In this document: piece after piece, positions 7,402 to 13,231 of the stretch
Layout: every line of letters starts with the position of its first letter
How positions within the stretch are numbered: the stretch's first letter is position 1
Assembly (NCBI GenBank): GCA_024405265.1
Contig: JAKSOZ010000018.1
Span: forward strand, 1 to 34,939
Source: Kiritimatiellia bacterium
GTDB lineage: Bacteria > Verrucomicrobiota > Kiritimatiellia > RFP12 > UBA1067
Reading direction: 5' to 3'
DNA length: 34,939 nucleotides
Notes under the pieces: generated by a model
Seen by the model: the letters and a program-made list of their open reading frames with translations, nothing else
Databases searched by the model: none
Told to the model about the DNA's origin: nothing
Position numbers and translations under genes: made by a program

Positions 7402-9198
7402 ATGACCATAAGACCCGAGCTTCCTTTGACGGACTTTTTTCTATCCAATTCTGGCACTTACTGTCCGCAACTTATGAATAATATTGCGAATGTGGCCATT
7501 GGTGCAATCTTTGCCGGGCTTGTTGTAATTGCCGTATTTGTACTTGTTCGGGAGTGGCTTTTCAAACAAAAAATGGACTCACGAACCTGTGATGACGAAG
7601 CCGAGATTCGTCGAAGAAATTCTCGATCGGAGGAAATGACGCCTGAGGAGATTGCCGAATGTGAGCGTCGATTGGATCTCGCAATCGATAATATCTGTTC
7701 GTATACGTTTGAGGATCGACCTGAGGTTTGGATGTATGACGATTATTGCGACGTCAGCTTCGCACGGTCGCAGATCGAATATTGTAATAAAATCGGATTG
7801 ACGGATCAACAACTGTTTGAAAAGCGAAACCGTGTTTATCGTGCCTGGGAGGCGTCGATGGAGCGTCATTATCTGCTTTGGGAGTCAGGCAGTTTCGGGA
7901 AGGCGGTTCTTGGCGGAGGGGCGGTAGTTGCCGTACTTCTCTTTATATGGGTGCCGACTTTGGGCATTGCAATCGGCGCATCGCTACTTGTTTATCTGCT
8001 CGCGGGCCGTACACCGATGTGCGTAGCCGTAAATCCGCATTGGTTGGACAGTCTTTTGAATAGACTCACGGCAGGTGTTGCGGTGGCAACGTGTGCGATT
8101 CTTCCGTTTTCACTAGAATATAGGGAAGTCAGGTACTATGATGCGCACACCGGAGTGTTTCATCATTCTGAGACGGAAAGCGCAGGGATGGGCGCCATTA
8201 TCGTTATCGCGATTTTCGCCGCATTGTCCGTTGTTTTGGCGGTGTTCAGGGTTGCGCTTCTGTTTATTCGCAATTATTTGCTTTATCGTTCGAATACGAG
8301 CACGCATAAAGCACTTTCATGGTTGATGTTGATTGTCGCGGGAGGAAGTTTGATTTGGATATACCAAAATCGAGGTTGTGGCTATTGCAGCGCGGCAGTT
8401 CTGTTGGCTATGCTTATGGCGATTATCTCTGTAGTTACGAACTCGCTTTTTGTTTGGGTCGAAGAGCATAAGCGTCTGGAATCGCCGAAATTAGGCCTGG
8501 TAAAGAAAATTGCATGGATTGTTTCAATTGTTGTTTCGACGGTTCTACTTGGAACTTTGGATCGGATGGTGGTTGAGTCCTGTCTCGCCGAAGAGTACAA
8601 TGCAGAGAGGGTGAAGGAAATAAACGGGAAACATCGTATAGGAGAAACGTATCATCGAGAATACAACGTTGAGCAAGTTCGTCAGACCGAGCGCGATCGT
8701 CAGGAAGAGCAAGAGCGTCGGGCTGTGTATGAGCGAGAGCGTCAGGCTAGGGATGAGAAAGAACGTCAGGCTATGCATGAGCGAGTTCGACAGGCGATAC
8801 TTGAGCGAGAGAATGAGAAGAAACGTCAACAAGTGAGCGATCAATCAACTCAAAAGGACGCGTCTAATGCGGAGTCGAAGTCGATGTCGAGTATTAATAC
8901 GATTGAGATTAAGTCTACTCCGATAGTAAGTGTAGATACGCGAGATGCCGAAAAACCGATTGCCGTTGTTCAGAAAGAGTCGCGTTCATGCCATGAATGC
9001 AGCGGTAAAGGTGTTGTTGAGACGATGTTCCCATGCTCAATGTGTAATGGCAAAGGCACGATTCTTAAGAGACAAGATTGTGGAGCGCCCAGTGCTTTTA
9101 TAACAGTTAAATCAAGATGCCCTCAATGCGCAGGTAATCGTCGGGTTAAGAAATCATCGCCTTGTCAGCATTGTAATGGCAAAGGAATTCTAGAATGA
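7402..9198 (+). CDS. polytopic membrane protein with C-terminal DnaJ-type zinc finger
   Basis: A 598-residue protein; ATG 7402 is preceded by AGGAAAGG. One transmembrane segment lies at about 26-48, then a soluble acidic region, then about six hydrophobic segments between residues 168 and 392. A highly charged Arg/Glu/Gln helical stretch (about 413-476, ERERQARDEKERQA-like) follows, then a Ser/Thr-rich linker. The C-terminus holds four CxxC pairs at 530, 545, 573 and 588 (CHECSGKG, CSMCNGKG, CPQCAGNR, CQHCNGKG), the arrangement of the DnaJ cysteine-rich domain, with the third motif degenerate. No J domain is present. In DnaJ this domain binds two zinc ions and assists substrate handling. I do not recognise the full-length family; a membrane-tethered redox or chaperone role is a guess. 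It lies 41 bp after the protease gene. Confidence 0.75.
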   Translation: MTIRPELPLTDFFLSNSGTYCPQLMNNIANVAIGAIFAGLVVIAVFVLVREWLFKQKMDSRTCDDEAEIRRRNSRSEEMTPEEIAECERRLDLAIDNICSYTFEDRPEVWMYDDYCDVSFARSQIEYCNKIGLTDQQLFEKRNRVYRAWEASMERHYLLWESGSFGKAVLGGGAVVAVLLFIWVPTLGIAIGASLLVYLLAGRTPMCVAVNPHWLDSLLNRLTAGVAVATCAILPFSLEYREVRYYDAHTGVFHHSETESAGMGAIIVIAIFAALSVVLAVFRVALLFIRNYLLYRSNTSTHKALSWLMLIVAGGSLIWIYQNRGCGYCSAAVLLAMLMAIISVVTNSLFVWVEEHKRLESPKLGLVKKIAWIVSIVVSTVLLGTLDRMVVESCLAEEYNAERVKEINGKHRIGETYHREYNVEQVRQTERDRQEEQERRAVYERERQARDEKERQAMHERVRQAILERENEKKRQQVSDQSTQKDASNAESKSMSSINTIEIKSTPIVSVDTRDAEKPIAVVQKESRSCHECSGKGVVETMFPCSMCNGKGTILKRQDCGAPSAFITVKSRCPQCAGNRRVKKSSPCQHCNGKGILE

Positions 9199-9199
9199 G

Positions 9200-9307
9200 G
9201 TGATTGCTGACGGCGATTCGACGCTTGGCGATGGCGCGGCGTGGACGCCTGAAATAACAGTGAAGGGCGGCGCGAGTGGCTTCTATACGATTAAGGTAAC
9301 GAAGTAA
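9200..9307 (+). pseudogene. 3' remnant of a secreted-protein gene
   Basis: The two bases after the preceding stop begin an open frame of 35 codons (GTG 9200 to TAA 9305-9307) that is glycine-rich and ends SGFYTIKVTK, which reads like the last beta strands of a large secreted repeat protein. There is no ribosome binding site and a stop lies three codons upstream (TAG 9191-9193). It is best read as the tail of a gene whose body was deleted or replaced by the zinc-finger gene. A transcription terminator follows directly. Confidence 0.55.
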
Positions 9308-9322
9308 TTCGTTAATCTAGCT

Positions 9323-9367
9323 AAATCCGCGGCAGATTGGCTTAAATGCCTAATTTGTCGCGGATTT
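9323..9367 (+). terminator. intrinsic terminator
   Basis: An almost perfect 19-bp stem (AAATCCGCGGCAGATTGGC against GCC-t-AATTTGTCGCGGATTT, with one bulged base and two G-U pairs) closes a 6-nt loop and is followed by CGTTTTCGGTT. It lies 15 bp after the stop of the 3' remnant and would end the LRR-protease-zinc-finger transcript. Confidence 0.8.
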
Positions 9368-9379
9368 CGTTTTCGGTTG

Positions 9380-9445
9380 GATTCGGAATGGATTCAGTAA
9401 CGATTCAGTATTGATTCAGTAAGAATTCAGAAACGATTCGGAAAG
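9380..9445 (+). repeat. 11-bp tandem array, block A
   Basis: Six consecutive 11-bp units: GATTCGGAATG, GATTCAGTAAC, GATTCAGTATT, GATTCAGTAAG, AATTCAGAAAC, GATTCGGAAAG. The unit length is not a multiple of three and stops occur in the frames I read, so it is not coding. The block begins 12 bp after the terminator stem. Confidence 0.9.
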
Positions 9446-9520
9446 TTTGATTGTGCATGACCGATAGTCAACCGACAGTCCAGGGATGAAGGACATTGAT
9501 ATCTAGGTTCAAAAAGAAAA

Positions 9521-9608
9521 GGATAAGTAACGAATAAGTAAACGATAGGTAGCGTTTGGTAAAACGATACGTTGCGATTCAGTAAACGATAGGTAGCGTT
9601 TTAAGGAA
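9521..9608 (+). repeat. 11-bp degenerate array, block B, with an embedded 21-bp direct repeat
   Basis: Eight 11-bp units, related to block A by the core AGTAAACGA, run from GGATAAGTAAC to GTTTTAAGGAA. Within them a 21-bp sequence at 9537-9557 recurs exactly at 9581-9601, offset by 44 bp (four units), pointing to duplication in unit steps. It ends beside the perfect palindrome CGCAAGCTTGCG at 9609-9620. Confidence 0.8.
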
Positions 9609-9680
9609 CGCAAGCTTGCGCGCGGCACTTCGAAACGCAGCGGATTGTGAAATGATAGATAAGTGTTTGTTTTCCGGACT

Positions 9681-9722
9681 GGGCGTAGATGTTCTTGCGA
9701 TTAGCAAGATAAACAAACGCCC
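9681..9722 (+). other. 42-nt imperfect hairpin between repeat blocks
   Basis: GGGCGT at 9681-9686 pairs with ACGCCC at 9717-9722, TGTT at 9690-9693 with AACA at 9712-9715, and CTTGC at 9694-9698 with GCAAG at 9704-9708, around the loop GATTA. There is no T-run, so it is not an obvious terminator. It may be a structured RNA or extruded DNA element; function unknown. Confidence 0.5.
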
Positions 9723-9727
9723 GAAGA

Positions 9728-9793
9728 ACTCCCGAACGACTCCCCAAGGACTCCCCAATGTTTCCCCTTGGACTCACCTTGGCTTCTCCTTTG
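9728..9793 (+). repeat. 11-bp tandem array, block C
   Basis: Six 11-bp units: ACTCCCGAACG, ACTCCCCAAGG, ACTCCCCAATG, TTTCCCCTTGG, ACTCACCTTGG, CTTCTCCTTTG. The period matches blocks A and B but the sequence is pyrimidine-rich and unrelated. Otherwise 9308-9939 holds no gene I can support, only these arrays, the terminator and small inverted repeats (9813-9830, 9862-9876, 9880-9894). Confidence 0.85.
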
Positions 9794-9904
9794 CGTCTTC
9801 AGTATAAAACATACACAAATTAGATTGTGTTGTCGAGGAATAACCCGCGGCACTTTTTATGCCGATATCATATCGGAAAGCCGAGCAGCTCGGCGGAAGA
9901 TGGG

Positions 9905-9934
9905 TAGGGAGAGTGGACGAATCCACTCTCCCTA
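9905..9934 (-). terminator. strong hairpin after the His-rich gene
   Basis: A perfect 13-bp stem (TAGGGAGAGTGGA at 9905-9917, TCCACTCTCCCTA at 9922-9934) closes a CGAA tetraloop 5 bp beyond the stop of the minus-strand gene. The T-content after it is weak on the minus side (CCCATCTT) and better on the plus side (TTAATTTA), so it may work in both directions. Confidence 0.7.
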
Positions 9935-9939
9935 TTAAT

Positions 9940-10320
9940 TTACCTGTGGTGGTGATGGGGTGCGGGAGCGCAAGGCCTCGGCGCGGGATGCCTCGGCGGA
10001 GGCGCCGCGTGGTGATGATGATGCCCGAAGACGAGATCCAAGCTGAATAGGGGTCTCGGCGGAGGGGGAGGCGGAGCTACCACGACTTCGCGATAAACTT
10101 GAGGTACGGGCTCCTTAACCACCACTTTCTCGACCACCACTACCTTGTTTCGGCTACCGGTGCATTCTATGAAATCGACGCAATTGCCGCCGATATGAAT
10201 GGAGCCATCATGGTGATGGTGATGAGGTTCTTTAGGGCACGGGTAGACAACTTCGTCCGCTCCCGCTACGAAGGTAAGCGCGCCGAAGAGGGCGACTACC
10301 ATGAGTTTCGTTTTATTCAT
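9940..10320 (-). CDS. His-rich, Pro-rich exported protein
   Basis: A 126-residue protein. The start at 10320 is chosen because AAGGAG lies 8 nt upstream on the minus strand and a signal peptide (MNKTKLMVVALFGALTFVAG) begins there; an in-frame upstream ATG at 10353 lacks both. The mature protein has a HHHHH run near its N-terminus, two cysteines, a Val/Lys-rich middle, a run of six prolines, a second HHHHH run, and a C-terminal Ala/Pro/His tail ending HHHHR. Low complexity rules out a family assignment. Clustered histidines suggest binding of Ni, Zn, Cu or Co in the periplasm or at the surface; this is inference. It has its own promoter and terminator, so it is monocistronic and divergent from the toxin module. 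Confidence 0.75.
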   Translation of the reverse strand: MNKTKLMVVALFGALTFVAGADEVVYPCPKEPHHHHHDGSIHIGGNCVDFIECTGSRNKVVVVEKVVVKEPVPQVYREVVVAPPPPPPRPLFSLDLVFGHHHHHAAPPPRHPAPRPCAPAPHHHHR

Positions 10321-10341
10321 GTTTGTTCTCCTTTCACACTC

Positions 10342-10370
10342 ATAAGAACGCAAAGCGCGGCAAAAGTCAA
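10342..10370 (-). promoter_or_regulatory. promoter of the His-rich gene
   Basis: On the minus strand TTGACT (10370-10365) and TCTTAT (10347-10342) are spaced by 17 bp, placing the transcript start about 15 nt before the start codon, with AAGGAG between. Confidence 0.5.
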
Positions 10371-10400
10371 CAACTTGATAAGGTCGAGGGATTGTTCAAC

Positions 10401-10415
10401 ATCACAAATTGTGAT
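10401..10415. promoter_or_regulatory. palindrome, possible operator in the divergent intergenic region
   Basis: ATCACAA-A-TTGTGAT is a 7+1+7 palindrome between the two divergent promoters. Its 13-base core, TCACAAATTGTGA, differs at one position from the core of the palindrome at 919-943. A half-site TCACAAAT recurs at 10493-10500, across the antitoxin-like gene start. Confidence 0.5.
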
Positions 10416-10460
10416 CTTGGCGGATTTCTAACGTTTTATAACGTCTTGCGAAGATTGTTG

Positions 10461-10490
10461 TAGCGTAAAGCGCGGGAAATATGGTATAAT
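10461..10490 (+). promoter_or_regulatory. promoter of the toxin-antitoxin-like pair, near-leaderless
   Basis: TAGCGT at 10461-10466, an 18-bp spacer and TATAAT at 10485-10490. The region just before the -10 (GAAATATGGTATAAT) is identical to that at the tRNA-Thr promoter. The ATG at 10499 lies 8 nt after the -10, so the leader would be about 2 nt. The inverted repeat CACAAA-TGG-TTTGTG (10494-10508) covers the start and could be an autoregulatory site. Confidence 0.6.
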
Positions 10491-10498
10491 TGTCACAA

Positions 10499-10690
10499 AT
10501 GGTTTGTGGATATACGATATCGACCGAGCTCTCTCAAGAAGAGAAAATGCTCGCGGAAGCTGCTCGCGAAGCTAGTCGCGATGCGGTAAATCGTGCTTTT
10601 GCCGCGGGCTTATCGATTACAATTGCAAAAGACGGTAAACTGGTAGAAATCTCTCCTGATGGAACGGAAACTATCATTGGAGACCTCTAA
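10499..10690 (+). CDS. small antitoxin-like partner of the zeta-type kinase
   Basis: A 63-residue acidic protein (MVCGYTISTELSQEEK...), predicted mostly helical in its first 40 residues (EEKMLAEAAREASRDAVNRAF) with a short beta-like tail (ITIAKDGKLVEISPDG). There is no obvious DNA-binding motif. Its TAA abuts the ATG of the kinase gene with no gap, the layout of a type II antitoxin-toxin pair. ATG 10499 is preferred over TTG 10490, which falls inside the -10 box region. There is no Shine-Dalgarno; the start seems to rely on a leaderless transcript. I do not recognise the family by sequence; the antitoxin call rests on context. Confidence 0.65.
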   Translation: MVCGYTISTELSQEEKMLAEAAREASRDAVNRAFAAGLSITIAKDGKLVEISPDGTETIIGDL

Positions 10691-11410
10691 ATGATTAAAC
10701 GCTTTAGAATGGTCGCAGGCCCCAATGGTTCGGGCAAATCGACACTCGTCAAGCGTTTGATCGAAGACTATAAGATTAATTTCTACTCTTTCGTTAATGC
10801 CGACGATATCTTCGCTCATGTTGCAAAATTTGGGGCATATTCTCCCAAGTTTCCCGTTGAGAAAGAAGAGCTTGTCGAATACTCCGAAAAGTCGACTTAT
10901 GACGAAAGCGTAAAGGCGATTTTCCGCGGCAATTCTGTTAAAGTCGAAGATGACTGTGTGAAGTTTGATAAAAGTGCGATCAATTCCTATACGATGGCAC
11001 TTTTTGCAAACTTCCTTCAAGATCGATTCATGCAGCGCGGCGAGAGCTTTTCGCAAGAAACCGTTTTCTCGCATCCATCAAAGATTGAAGCGCTTAAACG
11101 GGCTCATGAGCTCGGCTATCGTACATATCTGTATTTTATCGCAACGCCTAACGCTACCATTAATAAGACGCGTGTTGCCGGACGTGTCGCGCAAGGTGGA
11201 CATGATGTGCCGGTCGACAAGATCGTTTCGCGTTATTCGCGCTCTATTGCTCAGATCAAGGCCGCGCTTCCCTATGTTTCGAGGGCGTTCTTCTTCGATA
11301 ATGGTGGAAGCGAGATGATTTACTTGGGACAGTACACTCCCGAAGCTGGGCTTTCGCTTGCGATTAACGAAGATAAGCTTCCTAAGTGGTTTGTTGACGC
11401 TTGGGCCTAA
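10691..11410 (+). CDS. zeta-toxin-like P-loop kinase
   Basis: A 239-residue protein with a Walker A motif, GPNGSGKS (10-17), right at the N-terminus, an SFVNADD segment resembling the N(A/P)D motif of zeta toxins, SQETVFSH with E123, and a late GGHDVP (169-174) followed by a conserved RYSRS segment. This set matches the zeta-toxin/AAA_33 kinases, some of which phosphorylate UDP-N-acetylglucosamine and so block peptidoglycan synthesis. It lies immediately after the small acidic gene, with GGAG 8 nt upstream of the ATG. A stand-alone nucleotide or sugar kinase is possible, but many zeta-like proteins with this GGHDVP ending sit in two-gene toxin modules. Notably it lies just before a large peptidoglycan-synthesis operon. 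Confidence 0.82.
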   Translation: MIKRFRMVAGPNGSGKSTLVKRLIEDYKINFYSFVNADDIFAHVAKFGAYSPKFPVEKEELVEYSEKSTYDESVKAIFRGNSVKVEDDCVKFDKSAINSYTMALFANFLQDRFMQRGESFSQETVFSHPSKIEALKRAHELGYRTYLYFIATPNATINKTRVAGRVAQGGHDVPVDKIVSRYSRSIAQIKAALPYVSRAFFFDNGGSEMIYLGQYTPEAGLSLAINEDKLPKWFVDAWA

Positions 11411-11473
11411 TGTAGTGCCAAAAAGAAAGAAAAAACGGGCGTAATTCCAACCGCTTTTAGTGTGATAATTTAG

Positions 11474-11479
11474 TATAAT
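11474..11479 (+). promoter_or_regulatory. -10 box of the lipocalin gene
   Basis: TATAAT at 11474-11479 with no convincing -35 box (CCGCTT at 11451-11456 is the best placed). A 35-nt leader would follow, including GAGGA at 11511-11515. Confidence 0.4.
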
Positions 11480-11520
11480 AGCTCTCATTATCGACCCTTA
11501 ATATAAAACGAGGAAGAAAA

Positions 11521-12057
11521 ATGAGAGCTAGAATAAAAATCGGTATTATAACGCTTATCGCGATAATTTCACTGGTGACAGCTCTTACCGGCTGCACCTT
11601 GTGGAAGACGGAGGCGTCGACTGATGATATACCTGCAGTCAAGAACTTCGAGGCTGAGCGATATATGGGTGTTTGGCACGAAATCGCTCGCCTCCCTCAA
11701 CGCTTCGAACGCGATTTGACGGATGTAACCGCGACATATTCGCTCGAAAACGGGCGCTTGATGGTGGTGAACCGCGGCAAAAGAGCGGGCGAAGAAGTCG
11801 TTGCTACAGCAGTCGGCGATTTTGCGGGGCCGAAGGACGAAGGCGCATTTCGGATTTCATTCTTCCGCCCGTTCTATGGCGATTATAAGATAATCTATCT
11901 CTCAAGCGACTACGATCTCGCTATGGTGACTTCGTCCGACCGCTCAAGTCTTTGGATTCTTGCGCGAGAAAAATCGATTTCGCTTGATCGTCTTCTATCG
12001 CTGCTCGAAAAGGCGCGTACTTGGGGCTTTGATCTCACCAAACTCGAATATCCTTAG
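11521..12057 (+). CDS. blc: Blc-type bacterial lipocalin lipoprotein
   Basis: A 178-residue lipoprotein: an N-terminal basic and hydrophobic signal with lipobox L22-T23-G24-C25, then a lipocalin fold. The first lipocalin signature is clear (ERYMGVWHEIARLPQRFE, about 46-63), followed by VTATYSLENGRLMVVNRG and YKIIYLSSDYDLAMVTSSDRSSLWILAREKSI, which match Escherichia coli Blc and plant/animal apolipoprotein D relatives. Blc is anchored in the outer membrane and binds fatty acids and lysophospholipids. Length fits the family. The GAGGA site lies just upstream of the ATG. The gene is separated by 100 bp from mreB and appears to have its own promoter; it is the last accessory gene before the envelope operon. 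Confidence 0.9.
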   Translation: MRARIKIGIITLIAIISLVTALTGCTLWKTEASTDDIPAVKNFEAERYMGVWHEIARLPQRFERDLTDVTATYSLENGRLMVVNRGKRAGEEVVATAVGDFAGPKDEGAFRISFFRPFYGDYKIIYLSSDYDLAMVTSSDRSSLWILAREKSISLDRLLSLLEKARTWGFDLTKLEYP

Positions 12058-12118
12058 TCTCTGTGGCAAAATGTAGTTGAAGGCAATGGCGCTCCCAAGA
12101 ACGGCGAAAAGTTCGCGC

Positions 12119-12147
12119 TTGACTTTGGCGAAGAAAAATAATAAAAT
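12119..12147 (+). promoter_or_regulatory. promoter of mreB and the elongasome operon
   Basis: TTGACT at 12119-12124, a 17-bp spacer and TAAAAT at 12142-12147. The mreB ATG is at 12158, so the predicted leader is about 4 nt and no Shine-Dalgarno is present. Confidence 0.55.
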
Positions 12148-12157
12148 ACCTAATACT

Positions 12158-13192
12158 ATGTTTGGAAAAATCAAGCAGCTCTTTTCGACTGATATCGGTA
12201 TCGACCTCGGTACCGCCAACTCTCTCGTTTATGCCAAGAACCGCGGCATTGTAATGCGTGAACCCTCCGTGGTTGCGATTCAGGCCGGATCCAAGCGCGT
12301 TCTCGCCGTCGGCGAAGAAGCGAAGCGAATGCTTGGTCGCACCCCGGGTAATATCGTGGCGATTCGACCGATGAAGTCCGGTGTTATCGCGGATTTCGAT
12401 ATTACCGAGGCGATGCTCGCTTATTTTATCAATAAAGTCTGCCCTAAGCGCTTTTATTCCCGATATACGAAGCCGCGCATGGTCATCGCGGTACCTTCGG
12501 GAATCACCGAGGTCGAGAAGCGCGCTGTCGAAGACGCGGCGCATGCGGCCGGCGCGGGTGACGTGTTTCTTATTGAAGAGCCGATGGCAGCCGCTATCGG
12601 CGTCGGACTTCCCGTCTCCGAACCTGCGGGTTCGATGATCGTCGATATCGGCGGCGGTACGTGCGAAGTCGCTATCATTTCTCTCGCGGGTATCGTTCAT
12701 AGCTACTCGGCTCGTATGGCCGGTGGTGACGCTATGGACGAAGCGATCATGAAGTACATTCAGCGAGTGTATAATTTGATGATCGGTGAAAGAACCGCGG
12801 AAGAAATCAAGATTCAGATCGGAAGTGCCTATCCGATCGGTGAAGAGATGAAGATGGAAATCAAGGGCAGGGATATCGTAGCCGGTTTGCCGAAGACTTT
12901 AACGATAACCTCGGAGGAAATCAGGGACGCGCTCAAGGAAGTGGTCACGCTTATCGTGGATGCGGTCAGATCGACGCTCGATAAGTGTGCCCCGGAATTG
13001 TCCGCCGACCTTGTCGATCGTGGCCTGGTGTTGTCGGGCGGTAGCGCCCAGCTTAGAGGCCTCGATAAGCTTCTTGCGGCGCAGACGGGACTTCCCGTCA
13101 CTGTCGCCGATGATCCGCTTTCGGCGGTTGCCGAAGGTACGGGCGTCGTCATGAACGAACTCGACTTCCTCGCGAGAAACAAAAGATCGTAA
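12158..13192 (+). CDS. mreB: rod-shape-determining actin homologue MreB
   Basis: A 344-residue protein, the standard MreB length when started at ATG 12158 (an upstream in-frame start would add an unrelated 27 residues). The actin-fold phosphate-binding loops are present: DIGIDLGTANS (12-22) and DIGGGT (163-168), with EEPMAAAIG between and a C-terminal GLVLSGGSAQLRGLD. An amphipathic N-terminal start (MFGKIKQLFS) fits membrane binding. MreB forms membrane-bound filaments that organise lateral peptidoglycan synthesis with MreC, MreD, RodA and PBP2, all encoded just downstream. It is the first gene of the operon and has its own promoter. Confidence 0.97.
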   Translation: MFGKIKQLFSTDIGIDLGTANSLVYAKNRGIVMREPSVVAIQAGSKRVLAVGEEAKRMLGRTPGNIVAIRPMKSGVIADFDITEAMLAYFINKVCPKRFYSRYTKPRMVIAVPSGITEVEKRAVEDAAHAAGAGDVFLIEEPMAAAIGVGLPVSEPAGSMIVDIGGGTCEVAIISLAGIVHSYSARMAGGDAMDEAIMKYIQRVYNLMIGERTAEEIKIQIGSAYPIGEEMKMEIKGRDIVAGLPKTLTITSEEIRDALKEVVTLIVDAVRSTLDKCAPELSADLVDRGLVLSGGSAQLRGLDKLLAAQTGLPVTVADDPLSAVAEGTGVVMNELDFLARNKRS

Positions 13193-13199
13193 CGTCTTC

Positions 13200-13228
13200 G
13201 GCGAATCCTAATCGTTTAGGAGTTCGCC
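13200..13228 (+). promoter_or_regulatory. hairpin sequestering the mreC ribosome binding site
   Basis: GGCGAATCCTAA at 13200-13211 pairs with TTAGGA at 13216-13221 and TTCGCC at 13223-13228 (G13222 bulged), leaving a TCGT tetraloop. The mreC Shine-Dalgarno, AGGAG (13218-13222), is inside the 3' arm and the GTG start is 3 nt past the stem. There is no T-tract, so it is not a classical terminator. It would lower mreC translation relative to mreB or protect an mreB 3' end. Confidence 0.6.
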
Positions 13229-13231
13229 TTA

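Noticed and set aside
9537..9601. Possible CRISPR array (two 21-bp repeats, 23-bp spacer)
   Set aside because: Only two copies, the spacer is itself made of diverged 11-bp units, and no cas gene is nearby.
9616..9807. 63-codon plus-strand frame across the repeat region
   Set aside because: It runs through the hairpin and 11-bp block C, has no ribosome binding site, and its composition follows the repeats.
10321..10353. Upstream ATG for the His-rich gene
   Set aside because: It precedes the Shine-Dalgarno and would put a charged, cysteine-containing segment in front of a clean signal peptide.
12077..12157. 27-residue N-terminal extension of MreB
   Set aside because: The upstream start lies before the promoter; starting at 12158 gives the family's normal length and N-terminus.
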